From contig JAFTVM010000083.1 of the NCBI GenBank assembly GCA_017465745.1, positions 1 to 64,000 on the forward strand: a DNA stretch of 64,000 bases, written 5' to 3'. A model generated the notes under the pieces. The model made no database searches and was not told the origin of the DNA. It saw only the letters and a program-made list of their open reading frames with translations. Position 1 is the first letter of the stretch. Every line of letters starts with the position of its first letter. This document shows, piece after piece, positions 6,796 through 15,007 of this stretch. Both the position numbers and the translations under genes were made by a program. The stretch comes from Oscillospiraceae bacterium (GTDB lineage: Bacteria; Bacillota; Clostridia; Oscillospirales; Oscillospiraceae).

Positions 6796-7989
6796 ATGAA
6801 GAATCGATTGCTGCACGAAGCAAAGGAAATGCGCAGCGAGCTGGTGACCCACCGCAGACGAATCCATGCCTGGCCGGAGACCGGATTTGATCTGCACCGG
6901 AGCAAGGCATACGTCCGGGAACAGCTGATCAAAATGGGATATGCACCCAAGGATTGCGGCAGATGCGGCCTGACTGCCGATATTGGCCATGGTAAGAAAA
7001 CCATTCTGCTGCGTGCCGATATGGATGCACTTCCCATTCAGGAAGAAACCGGACTGGATTACGCCTCAGCCAACGGCAATATGCACGCATGCGGGCACGA
7101 TCTGCACACCGCCATGCTGCTGGGGGCAGCAAAACTTCTGAAAGCCCACGAATCAGAACTCAACGGCAGAGTACGCCTGTTTTTTCAGCCGGCAGAAGAA
7201 ATTTTCCAGGGCGCGGGCGACATGATCGCTGACGGTGCCCTGGAGGGTGTGGATGCGGCCATGATGATCCATGTCACCGTGGGCGCTCCCCTGCCCACGG
7301 GTACGGCCATCGTATCCTCCCCCGGCGTCAGTGCTCCGGCGGCGGATTATTTCACCATCGAAGTCCATGGACGCGGCTGCCACGGCTCCGCTCCCCAGGA
7401 TGGCGTGGACGCCATCACCACCGCAGCCCACATCATCATCGCTCTCCAGGAGATCCAGGCCAGGGAACTGGGCATCAATGACAAAGCCGTTCTCACCATC
7501 GGAACCCTCCGCGGCGGCAGTGCGCCCAATGCCATCGCCGATTCCGTCACCATGGAGGGGACGATCCGAACATTGGATGAGGATCTGCGGGCACATCTGA
7601 AAAAACGGATGACCGAGATTTCCCGGGGAATTGCCGCCGCATTCCGGGCAGAAGCAACGGTTAGCTTCGGCAGCGGCTGTCCATGTCTGGACAACGACGC
7701 CGGGCTGTCGAAAAAAGCAGCTAACTATCTGAAGGATCTGCTGGGATCCACCTGTGCCTATACTACCCGGGAACTGAACCCGGGCGGCGGCCCCTCGGCG
7801 GGCGGCTCCGAGGATTTTGCCTATATCAGCCAGAAAGTGCCATCCGTCATGGTGGCGCTGGCCGCCGGAAATCCCAGCCAGGGCTATACCCATCCCCTGC
7901 ACCATCCGAAAGTCCGCTTCGATGAGGACGCCCTCCCCGTGGGCGCTGCGATCCATGTCTGCTGTGCGCTCAGGTGGCTTAGTGAATAA
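6796..7989 (+). CDS. M20 family metallo-amidohydrolase
   Basis: A 397-residue M20D peptidase/amidohydrolase, the family of IAA-amino acid, hippurate and N-acetyl-diaminopimelate hydrolases. Metal-binding motifs are visible: RADMDALPIQEETG, NMHACGHDLHTAMLLG and FQPAEEIFQGA. The later GCHGSAPQ stretch belongs to the lid/dimerisation domain and HPLHHPKVRFDE to the C-terminal catalytic part. It cleaves an N-acyl or peptide amide bond in the cytoplasm; the exact substrate cannot be read from the sequence. It stands alone on the plus strand with its own promoter and a terminator. Confidence 0.88.
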   Translation: MKNRLLHEAKEMRSELVTHRRRIHAWPETGFDLHRSKAYVREQLIKMGYAPKDCGRCGLTADIGHGKKTILLRADMDALPIQEETGLDYASANGNMHACGHDLHTAMLLGAAKLLKAHESELNGRVRLFFQPAEEIFQGAGDMIADGALEGVDAAMMIHVTVGAPLPTGTAIVSSPGVSAPAADYFTIEVHGRGCHGSAPQDGVDAITTAAHIIIALQEIQARELGINDKAVLTIGTLRGGSAPNAIADSVTMEGTIRTLDEDLRAHLKKRMTEISRGIAAAFRAEATVSFGSGCPCLDNDAGLSKKAANYLKDLLGSTCAYTTRELNPGGGPSAGGSEDFAYISQKVPSVMVALAAGNPSQGYTHPLHHPKVRFDEDALPVGAAIHVCCALRWLSE

Positions 7990-8024
7990 AAATAAGGGAC
8001 AGCTTGCTGCTGTCCCTTATTTTA
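7988..8024. terminator. Bidirectional terminator
   Basis: AAATAAGGGACAGC pairs with GCTGTCCCTTATTT around a 5-base loop (8004-8008). A-rich and T-rich flanks on both sides let it serve the converging M20 and alkD-like genes; it overlaps the 3' end of the latter. Confidence 0.8.
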
Positions 8025-8670
8025 TGCGGTATCGTTTCAATATTTCCTTATTCTCAAGGGGAATTCGGTAGCTTTCCATGGCTTTCTGTATGGTTTTGTT
8101 ATGGACCCATTCATCAAGTCGATGTTCCGAAATAAATGGAAATACGGCATCATACTGTTTTGCCAGGGCTGTTGCAAAATACCAGGCCTGCATCATGCGG
8201 ACATAGTAGTCCCCTGACCGGACCCCGGCCACCCATTGGGGATACTCCGGAAGAAAGTCTTTTTCCAGAAAATGATCCATCAGCATCTTTATGCCGAAGC
8301 GAACGGTATAGGAATGACCGGATGCCAGCCAGCGGCAGATGTGGGGCAGAAGTTCCGCGCGGTGCCGGCAGAAGCATTTCGGACTCAGCTGGTCGCAGGT
8401 GGCCCAGTTGTCCACATACGGCAGGAAACGATCTGTCTCCCGGATGACGGCATCAAAATCCTTTTCACGCGCCAGAATAAAGGCATGAAGCTGATTTTCC
8501 TCGAAATACCTATGGGGAAGCGGCCCCAGATCCTCCAGTGTCAACTCCTTTGCCATCCGCCGCAGATCAGGGGTGCGGATACCGATGATCCGATCCGGAT
8601 TCAGGCCGGGAATCAGCTTCCGCTGAAAATCCCGATATTGTAGATCCTGCAGGGGAAACAGCATCTGCAT
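8017..8670 (-). CDS. AlkD-like DNA alkylation repair protein
   Basis: A 217-residue all-helical HEAT-repeat protein of the DNA alkylation repair family. Recognisable segments are GIRTPDLRRMAKEL, the WATCDQLSPK region and MMQAWYFATALAKQ. These glycosylases remove N3/N7-alkylated purines. The ATG overlaps the stop of ispA by one base, so it is the last gene of the asp23-nusB-xse-ispA operon. Confidence 0.85.
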   Translation of the reverse strand: MQMLFPLQDLQYRDFQRKLIPGLNPDRIIGIRTPDLRRMAKELTLEDLGPLPHRYFEENQLHAFILAREKDFDAVIRETDRFLPYVDNWATCDQLSPKCFCRHRAELLPHICRWLASGHSYTVRFGIKMLMDHFLEKDFLPEYPQWVAGVRSGDYYVRMMQAWYFATALAKQYDAVFPFISEHRLDEWVHNKTIQKAMESYRIPLENKEILKRYRIK

Positions 8671-9548
8671 TACACACGTCGCTCCGTCAGGCTCCTGGCC
8701 AGGTCGGCCATGTATTCGGTATTCCGGAAAGCGGAGAGGGCTTCGATGGCGGTATTGGTGTATTTCTGCACCAGCTCCTCACACTTTTCAAGGCCGTAGA
8801 GCTTGACAAAGGTATTCTTGCTTTCGTCGGTGCCCACGCCCTTGCCCATTTCCTCCTGGGTGCCGATGACATCCAGCATGTCATCACGGATCTGGAACGC
8901 CAGCCCCAGACAGCCGGCAAACTTTGCAGCGGCTTCGATCTGTTCGCCGGAACCGCCGGCGGCGATGACGCCCAGAACACAGGCGGCATTGATCAGACGG
9001 CCGGTCTTCCGGGACTGGATGTCGATGACTTCCTTCTCGGTCAGTTCACGGCTCTCAGCCAGGATGTCCAGCACCTGACCGCCCACCATACCCAAACTGC
9101 CGGCGCATTCCGCCAGCAGCGCCACAGCGAAGCCCATATTGGCAGGATTGGGAAGCTCCGTCATGGTGCAGACTGCGAAAGCATCCGTCAGCAGCGCGTC
9201 GCCGGCCAGGATGGCCATGGGCTCACCGAAAACCTTGTGGTTGGTGAGCCTGCCCCGGCGGTAGTCATCATTGTCCATGGCGGGCAGATCGTCATGGATC
9301 AGGCTGTATGTATGGATCATCTCCACGGCGGCGGCAAAGGGGGTGGCTTTCTTCCAGTCCCCGCCGCACATCCGGCAGAAATCAAAGGCGAACACAGGGC
9401 GCAGCCTCTTGCCGCCGGCCAGCAGGCTGTATTCCATGGCGTCATACAGGATCTTCTGAGGCTCGGCGTGGAAAGGCGCGTAAAAATCCTTCAGGAACTT
9501 CTCGATCTGCTGCTTGTATTCGGCAGTACGGTTTTCAAAATCACGCAT
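8670..9548 (-). CDS. ispA: Polyprenyl (farnesyl/geranyl) diphosphate synthase
   Basis: A 292-residue trans-prenyltransferase that joins isopentenyl diphosphate to allylic diphosphates for quinone, undecaprenyl and other isoprenoid precursors. The first Asp-rich motif is HDDLPAMDNDDYRRG and the second is IRDDMLDVIG; LLAGGKRLRP is the usual IPP-binding segment. Length is normal. The start overlaps the end of xseB by 8 bases, as in many Clostridia. Confidence 0.93.
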   Translation of the reverse strand: MRDFENRTAEYKQQIEKFLKDFYAPFHAEPQKILYDAMEYSLLAGGKRLRPVFAFDFCRMCGGDWKKATPFAAAVEMIHTYSLIHDDLPAMDNDDYRRGRLTNHKVFGEPMAILAGDALLTDAFAVCTMTELPNPANMGFAVALLAECAGSLGMVGGQVLDILAESRELTEKEVIDIQSRKTGRLINAACVLGVIAAGGSGEQIEAAAKFAGCLGLAFQIRDDMLDVIGTQEEMGKGVGTDESKNTFVKLYGLEKCEELVQKYTNTAIEALSAFRNTEYMADLARSLTERRV

Positions 9549-9771
9549 CTTCGAATTCCTCCATTACGGGGCTGCCGTCGGCAGCGGTCATGACTTTCTG
9601 AACCTGGAGCTGGGCGTCATCCAGGAGCTTGCCGCAGCTGCGCACCAGTTCGGTGCCCTCCTGAAAAAGCTTCAGGGACTCTTCCAGCGCCACATCGCCC
9701 CGCTCCATGGCCCGGACGATCTGTTCCAGCCGCTGCATGGACTGTTCAAAGGTCTTATTATCCTGGTTCAT
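9541..9771 (-). CDS. xseB: Exodeoxyribonuclease VII small subunit
   Basis: A 76-residue helical protein with the family pattern FEQSMQRLEQIVRAMERGD and LEESLKLFQEG. It assembles around XseA to make exonuclease VII, which degrades single-stranded DNA. Its start codon overlaps the XseA stop by one base. Confidence 0.92.
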   Translation of the reverse strand: MNQDNKTFEQSMQRLEQIVRAMERGDVALEESLKLFQEGTELVRSCGKLLDDAQLQVQKVMTAADGSPVMEEFEDA

Positions 9772-10979
9772 TACCCATTCTCCTTTACTTCCGATACTTT
9801 GGCGGTGAGGCTACCGTCGCTGAGGGAAACGGTGATCTTCTCCCCTGCCTTGACCTGCCGCACCGAACGAAGGATCCCGCCACTTTCCTTTTCCGCCACA
9901 GCGTATCCCCGGGTCAGGACTTTCAGGGGACTCATGGCGTCCAGCTTGGCGGTGAGTGCGATAAATCTCTGATTATTGCGGGAGACGGTCTGATTTTCCG
10001 CCGAAAGGAGGCGATTTTTCAGCAGTTCCAGATTCTTCCGCTTCTGATCCAGATATCCCGTGGGGCTGCGCAGGGCGGGACTACCGGACAATACATTTAA
10101 GTGCTGCCGTGCGGCTTTTAACTGACGCTCCATGGCTGTAGCCATAGCGGCCGACATGGAATCCAGCTGCTGGCGCAGGGCATCCTGATCAGGCACCGCC
10201 AGCTCCGCCGCATTGGAAGGCGTTGCCGCCCGCAGATCGGCCACGAAATCAGAAATAGTCACATCCGGCTCGTGACCCACGGCGGAAATGACGGGGATCC
10301 GGGATTCGTAGATGGCGTGGGCCACCCTCTCATCATTAAATGCCCACAGGTCCTCAATAGAACCGCCGCCGCGGCCCACGATGAGCAGGTGGGCCAATTG
10401 GTAGTAATTGGCATAGCGGATGGCGGCGGCGATCTCCCCGGGGGCTTCCGCGCCCTGGACGCGGACAGGCAACAGCACCACCCGGGTCAGGGGATAGCGC
10501 TTTCGCAGGATCCGCAGCATATCATGTACCGCAGCGCCGGCAGAGCTGGTGACGATGCCGATGGTACCGGGGAATCTGGGCAGGGGCTTCTTGTGGGCAG
10601 GATCGAACAGCCCCTGGGCAGCAAGCTTCGCCTTCAGCTGCTCAAAGGCGGCATAGAGGTCGCCAATGCCGTCCATGGCCATGGCGGTACAGTAGAGCTG
10701 ATAGGCGCCGTCCCGGGGATAGACTGAGACCTTGCCCATGGCGATGACCTTCATGCCGTTTTCCGGCCGGAACCGCAGACGGGCAGCATTGCCCTTAAAC
10801 ATCACGCATTTCAGGGCAGAAGATTCATCCTTCAGGGTGAAATAGTGATGGCCGGAGGGATAGAGCTTATAGTTGCTGATCTCGCCCCGGACGGCAACGC
10901 CGGTGAGCAGCGGATCGGCATCCAGCCTGCCCCGGATGTATTCATTCAGTTGTGTAATGGACAGAACCTGCTGTGCCAT
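9771..10979 (-). CDS. xseA: Exodeoxyribonuclease VII large subunit
   Basis: A 402-residue protein with an N-terminal OB fold (VRGEISNYKLYPSGHHYFTL) and the catalytic core containing GTIGIVTSSAGAAVHDM, VGRGGGSIEDLWAFNDE and SAVGHEPDVTISDFVAD. A coiled-coil region follows at about 250-340. Normal length. It sits 4 bases from the TsaD-like gene and directly upstream of xseB. Confidence 0.95.
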   Translation of the reverse strand: MAQQVLSITQLNEYIRGRLDADPLLTGVAVRGEISNYKLYPSGHHYFTLKDESSALKCVMFKGNAARLRFRPENGMKVIAMGKVSVYPRDGAYQLYCTAMAMDGIGDLYAAFEQLKAKLAAQGLFDPAHKKPLPRFPGTIGIVTSSAGAAVHDMLRILRKRYPLTRVVLLPVRVQGAEAPGEIAAAIRYANYYQLAHLLIVGRGGGSIEDLWAFNDERVAHAIYESRIPVISAVGHEPDVTISDFVADLRAATPSNAAELAVPDQDALRQQLDSMSAAMATAMERQLKAARQHLNVLSGSPALRSPTGYLDQKRKNLELLKNRLLSAENQTVSRNNQRFIALTAKLDAMSPLKVLTRGYAVAEKESGGILRSVRQVKAGEKITVSLSDGSLTAKVSEVKENG

Positions 10980-10983
10980 GGTA

Positions 10984-11907
10984 TCACTCCTGAGTCAGTC
11001 GATGAGTCAGAACCGCAACGCCCATAGCGTTGTCGGTGGAAAACTGGGGTTGGGAGAAAACCGGATCCAGGGGCGCGATTACTTCACGCAGCATGGAGTT
11101 GGACGCCACGCCGCCGGAGAAAACCACCCGCAGACCGGGATATTCCTTCAATGCATTCTGTGTTGCCTGGAAAACTGCCCCGGCCACGCAGCGCAGCGCG
11201 TAGGCTGCGGTCTCGGCGGGGACGCCGTTTTTCTGGTGGAACTGCTGCACCTTGTTCTGGACGCCGGACAGGGAGAATTCCAGACCGGGGCACTTGACCT
11301 TGAAAGTCTCCCTCATGGAAGCTTCCTTACTCAGCGCATCGATGTGCTTTCCGGAAGGAAACGGCAGCTCCAGCAGCTGACCGGTACGGTCAATGAGCTG
11401 ACCGGCGGAGATATCCGTGGTGCCGCCGACGCGCGTGCATCGCACATTTTTCCCATCTGGCTCCACCAGAAGCAGCTCCGTGGTGCCGCCGGACAGATGC
11501 CAGGCCAGATGGGGCCGGTCCATCAGTTCCAGATGTCCCGCGCTCCACAGGGAGGCGGCCACATGGCCCTGCTGATGGGAAACCTCCACCAGTGGCACGT
11601 GAAAAGCGTCGGCGAGCATCTTCGCGTGGGAGTAACCCACCATGAAGCAGGGCATATAGCTGCCCTCCACCGCCCGGGGCCGGGTGCTGACGCCTACGGC
11701 GGTAATATTTTGCTGGCCCATAAGGTCAAACAGCCTGCCGGAAAGCTCCGGCAGGCTCTTGATATGGGCAAAGACAGCGTCGGACTGACGCAAACCAAGC
11801 TCACCCTGACGAACGGGCAGCAGCCTGGAGCAATTCTCACCGCCCACACCGTCGAAGAAGGCAATGGAGGTGGTGTAATTGCTGGTATCGATGCCAATGA
11901 CGCTCAT
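10984..11907 (-). CDS. TsaD/Kae1-like ASKHA protein (M22 family paralogue)
   Basis: A 307-residue relative of TsaD, the threonylcarbamoyl transferase of tRNA t6A synthesis. It has the N-terminal phosphate loop GIDTSNYTTSIAFF, the metal motif SHQQGHVAAS (H-x3-H), the HLSGGTTELLLVE loop and FSGGVASNS near the end. Real TsaD is about 340 residues with NHLEGHI; the shorter length and different surroundings suggest a paralogue, as is often annotated in Clostridia between nusB and xseA. Whether it modifies tRNA is unknown. Confidence 0.75.
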   Translation of the reverse strand: MSVIGIDTSNYTTSIAFFDGVGGENCSRLLPVRQGELGLRQSDAVFAHIKSLPELSGRLFDLMGQQNITAVGVSTRPRAVEGSYMPCFMVGYSHAKMLADAFHVPLVEVSHQQGHVAASLWSAGHLELMDRPHLAWHLSGGTTELLLVEPDGKNVRCTRVGGTTDISAGQLIDRTGQLLELPFPSGKHIDALSKEASMRETFKVKCPGLEFSLSGVQNKVQQFHQKNGVPAETAAYALRCVAGAVFQATQNALKEYPGLRVVFSGGVASNSMLREVIAPLDPVFSQPQFSTDNAMGVAVLTHRLTQE

Positions 11908-11909
11908 AG

Positions 11910-12365
11910 TTATTCCTCGGTACTGGTGAGGCTCCGGGCGAAAGCGCCCAGGATGCCGTTGACGAAGGAACCGGTCTCATCGGTATCGTATTTTTTGGCG
12001 ATGCGCACGGCTTCGGCGATGGCGACACCGGTGGGGATGTCGTCCATGTACTGGATCTCGAAAAGTGCCAGCTGCATGATGGAGCGGGTCAGCTTGGAGA
12101 TACGGCTGATATCCCAGCCGATGGAGAACTTCTGAATCTGTGCGTTCAGCTCTTCCTCCCGGTTGGCAACGCCGCTGACCACCTTATCCAGGTATGCAAC
12201 CTGGATGCGGCTGGGGCGCTCGGTATAGACCTCGTTGTCCTCGCTCAGCAGCTTGTAGTAATCCTTGTTCAGCCGGGTGGAGACCACACTCTGAGGCTCT
12301 TCACCGGTAAAGACACGGCCGTAGATCAGATGAACTGCCAGTTCTCTGGCGTTACCTCTTGTCAT
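11910..12365 (-). CDS. nusB: Transcription antitermination factor NusB
   Basis: A 151-residue NusB. The internal ATG at 12365 (MTRGNARELAVHLIYG) is chosen because upstream codons do not match the family. C-terminal family segments are IMQLALFEIQYMDDIP, AIAEAVRIAKKYDTDETGSFVNGIL. NusB binds boxA RNA with NusE to support rRNA transcription. There is a long insertion between the first helix and YLDKVVSG. It follows asp23 closely and precedes the TsaD-like gene. Confidence 0.9.
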   Translation of the reverse strand: MTRGNARELAVHLIYGRVFTGEEPQSVVSTRLNKDYYKLLSEDNEVYTERPSRIQVAYLDKVVSGVANREEELNAQIQKFSIGWDISRISKLTRSIMQLALFEIQYMDDIPTGVAIAEAVRIAKKYDTDETGSFVNGILGAFARSLTSTEE

Positions 12366-12378
12366 AAAGTCCCCGTCC

Positions 12379-12723
12379 TTACTGCTTGGCGCTGCCGCTG
12401 ACGCTGACGTTGACAACAACGACCTTCACGCCGGTGACAGACTCGACAGCGTCAATGATGTTCTGCTGAACAGCCTTGGCCACTTCCACGACGGAATTGC
12501 CGAACTTGACGAAGATGGTAACGTCGATGGACAGGTCATTGTTCTCGGCGATTGCGATCTTGACGAGCTTTCTCTTATTGAGCAGGTCGTTGCGGACGGG
12601 CACGGGAGCCACGCCTTCAACTTCCTCGATTGCATGAATAACGATGGTGGAAACGACTTCCTCAGAGATCATGACATTGCCATTTTCATGGGTCTGGGTG
12701 ATGTACTGTTTGTTCTCAGCCAT
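12379..12723 (-). CDS. Asp23/Gls24 family envelope-stress protein
   Basis: A 114-residue Asp23/Gls24 protein (VMISEEVVSTIVIHAIEEVEG, then VTIFVKFGNSVVEVAKAVQQNI). Family members are abundant, membrane-associated proteins tied to cell-wall stress. As in B. subtilis (YqhY) it precedes nusB. AGGAGG stands 8 bases before the ATG and a consensus promoter is 55-80 bases upstream. Confidence 0.9.
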   Translation of the reverse strand: MAENKQYITQTHENGNVMISEEVVSTIVIHAIEEVEGVAPVPVRNDLLNKRKLVKIAIAENNDLSIDVTIFVKFGNSVVEVAKAVQQNIIDAVESVTGVKVVVVNVSVSGSAKQ

Positions 12724-12777
12724 TGGGATAACCTCCTATATCATTGACGTGCACAGGGACACGACATACTTTTTGTT

Positions 12778-12806
12778 ATTGTACCACGAAATCCAGAAAA
12801 ATACAA
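12778..12806 (-). promoter_or_regulatory. Sigma-A promoter of the asp23-nusB-xse-ispA operon
   Basis: On the minus strand TTGTAT (12801-12806) and TACAAT (12778-12783) are separated by exactly 17 bases and precede asp23 by about 55 bases. Confidence 0.65.
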
Positions 12807-12822
12807 TAGAAATTCTTCCCAA

Positions 12823-13203
12823 TTATTTGATGATATCCACAATCCGGGAGAAGAGGATCTCCGCTCCCTCGGCCATGACCAGGGTGCTGCGGTAGTTGTC
12901 CAGCTTCTTGACATTTCCCGTGTAGCGCACATAGGCGCCGCCGGCTTTGCGGCTGTCGGGCTGGAAGTAGATGACGCTCACCTGCTCCCCCACCTCCAGT
13001 TTCCGCAGCTTTTCGTTCAGGATGGCGATACCGTCGTCACTGAGTTCCACAGCAGATTCGGTGATCCGGGCGGTCTCAGCGATGGCTTCTCCATGGCCGG
13101 TCAGAGCCGCAAAGGGTGCGAATTGTGCCGCCCGGTCGTAATTGGACATCCGCTCCGGCTTCCGCGGATAGGGCAGGTTGATGATATCGTCGTATCCGCT
13201 CAC
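12823..13203 (-). CDS. YolD-like protein
   Basis: A 126-residue YolD-like protein: YPRKPERMSNYDRAAQFAPFAAL is a typical N-terminus, followed by VSVIYFQPDSRKAGGAYV. YolD proteins accompany Y-family polymerases on plasmids and chromosomes of Firmicutes and have been proposed to act like UmuD. The GTG start at 13203 has AGGAGG 8 bases upstream and overlaps the MATE stop (GTGA); a longer upstream frame inside the MATE gene is rejected. The polymerase partner lies three genes upstream. Confidence 0.8.
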   Translation of the reverse strand: MSGYDDIINLPYPRKPERMSNYDRAAQFAPFAALTGHGEAIAETARITESAVELSDDGIAILNEKLRKLEVGEQVSVIYFQPDSRKAGGAYVRYTGNVKKLDNYRSTLVMAEGAEILFSRIVDIIK

Positions 13204-14567
13204 AGCTTCCCCCTCCTGATCATGGTGAAGAAAATGATGTAGGAGATCACCACATTGATGGCGTCTGCCACGGTCTGGGTCCAGACGATGCCGGTCATGC
13301 CAAAGAGACGGTCCAGCAGAAACAATATGGGAATATTCAGGCACAGCTGCCGGATGACTGCCAGCCAGAAAGAGGTCTTGCCCTTCGCCACCGCCTGCAT
13401 GAAATGGACCATATGGAAGCTCAGGAACATGAAGATGGCGGCAAAAGCCCGGATCTGCAGAAAATGGGTGCCAAAGGCCACCGTAGCGGGGTCATCAATG
13501 AAAGCGTTGATAAATACCGGCGCAAAGCTGCGGTAGAGCACCAGGCTGAGCAGGCACACGCCGCAGCCGGCAATCCCCGCTGCCTTGTAGACATCCATCA
13601 TGCGTTTTCTGTTTTTGGAAGCGAAATTGTAGGCGACCAACGGCATCATTCCCAGGCAAATACCGATGCCGATATTCTGGGGCAGCCGCTCCACCTTCAG
13701 CACGATGCCGATGGCGGACAGCTCAATGTCGCCGTGGGCAGAAGAGAGCCGGTTGATGACCATATTGGTCAGGTCATACAGCACCAGGGTCATGGCGGCA
13801 GGCACGCCCACGGAGAAGATGGACGCCATGGAATCAGCGCGGATCTTTTCGATCCGCTGCGGGATTGCCAGCAGGGTCTCCCCTGCCACCCGGCGGTAAA
13901 TTACCACAAAGTAACCGAAGGCGATCACGTTGGAAAGCATGGTGGCGATGGCCGCGCCCAGGACTTCATACCCCTGCGGCAGCAGCACAAACATGAAGAT
14001 GGGATCCAGGATCACATTCAGCACGCCGCCCAGCCCCATGCCGAAGCCGGCTTCCCGGGAATATCCCACATTGCGCAGCATAGCGCTCATGACGCTGCCC
14101 AGGGCTGTGGGTACCGCGCCCAGAACGACGACGCAGAACAGGTACTGCCGGGCGTAGCCGATGGTATTGCCGCTGGCGCCCAACAGCCTCAGCAGCGGAT
14201 CCATGAAGATAAGGCACAGCACGGAGAATGCCAGGGATGCAACGCCCGCCATCACAAGGCTCAGGCTCGCCACCTTCCGGGCTTCCTCGTGATCCCTGCT
14301 TCCCAGCAGCCGCACCACCAGACTGCCGCCGCCCACGCCGAAGATATTGGCGATACCGGTGGTCAGCAGGTAGATGGTGCCCACCAGACTGGACGCGGCC
14401 ACCATGTAGGGGTTGTCCGTCATGCCGATGAACCATGTGTCCGCCATGTTGTACACCAGGGTGATGATCTGGCTGATGATGGTGGGGATCGCCATTACCG
14501 CCAGAGCGCGGGGAACGGACATGGATTCAAAAATAAAGGTTTTATCCTGGTTATTGCTGATGGACAC
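13200..14567 (-). CDS. MATE family multidrug efflux transporter
   Basis: About 455 residues with 12 membrane segments and the MATE/DinF pattern (MAIPTIISQIITLVYNMADT, GMTDNPYMVAASSL, AGCGVCLLSLVLY). It exports cationic drugs or metabolites with Na+ or H+ antiport. Start choice is uncertain: GTG 14567 has AAAGG upstream; GTG 14600 and ATG 14522 are alternatives. It overlaps the DUF3592 gene by 17 bases and the yolD-like gene by 4, so it is wedged inside the mutagenesis cluster. Confidence 0.88.
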   Translation of the reverse strand: MSISNNQDKTFIFESMSVPRALAVMAIPTIISQIITLVYNMADTWFIGMTDNPYMVAASSLVGTIYLLTTGIANIFGVGGGSLVVRLLGSRDHEEARKVASLSLVMAGVASLAFSVLCLIFMDPLLRLLGASGNTIGYARQYLFCVVVLGAVPTALGSVMSAMLRNVGYSREAGFGMGLGGVLNVILDPIFMFVLLPQGYEVLGAAIATMLSNVIAFGYFVVIYRRVAGETLLAIPQRIEKIRADSMASIFSVGVPAAMTLVLYDLTNMVINRLSSAHGDIELSAIGIVLKVERLPQNIGIGICLGMMPLVAYNFASKNRKRMMDVYKAAGIAGCGVCLLSLVLYRSFAPVFINAFIDDPATVAFGTHFLQIRAFAAIFMFLSFHMVHFMQAVAKGKTSFWLAVIRQLCLNIPILFLLDRLFGMTGIVWTQTVADAINVVISYIIFFTMIRRGKL

Positions 14568-14994
14568 GATATTTCCGACCTTTCTTTGTTTGTGTGTCAC
14601 TTTTTAATGTTTGTGAAATCAGATAGAGCCCAATCAGAAATGTGGCAAACGGCCACAATCCAGAAGATGGTTTATGAAAGGAAGAAGATGAAGGATCATC
14701 CGGGTCATACCAGACCGTCACGGCCTGTCCAGCGGCGGCATCGGTATCGGATTCTTTACCCATGTAGCCATCAACACCAGCATAAGTCTTTCCATCTACG
14801 TTGTAGGTATAATAAATCTCATAACTGTAGACATCGGCGCGTTTCCTGCGTTTTGAATGATAGAACCTGACATCTGTAATCTCGCCATCAGTACTGACCC
14901 AATCAGCATATTTCTCCGTCAAAACCTGATGGACTGCAAAGGTAGCCAGTATCGTGATCACTACAATAATTATCACTTTTGCTATTTTATTCAT
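14551..14994 (-). CDS. DUF3592-type membrane protein
   Basis: A 147-residue protein with an N-terminal membrane anchor (VIIIVVITILATFAVHQVL), an extracytoplasmic domain rich in Tyr and Asp with the phrase VTVWYDPDDPSS, typical of DUF3592, and a second membrane segment (LWPFATFLIGLYLI). Function unknown. It lies 13 bases downstream of the Y-family polymerase and overlaps the MATE gene. Confidence 0.65.
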   Translation of the reverse strand: MNKIAKVIIIVVITILATFAVHQVLTEKYADWVSTDGEITDVRFYHSKRRKRADVYSYEIYYTYNVDGKTYAGVDGYMGKESDTDAAAGQAVTVWYDPDDPSSSSFHKPSSGLWPFATFLIGLYLISQTLKSDTQTKKGRKYRVHQQ

Positions 14995-15007
14995 ATCGTT
15001 TTCCTTT

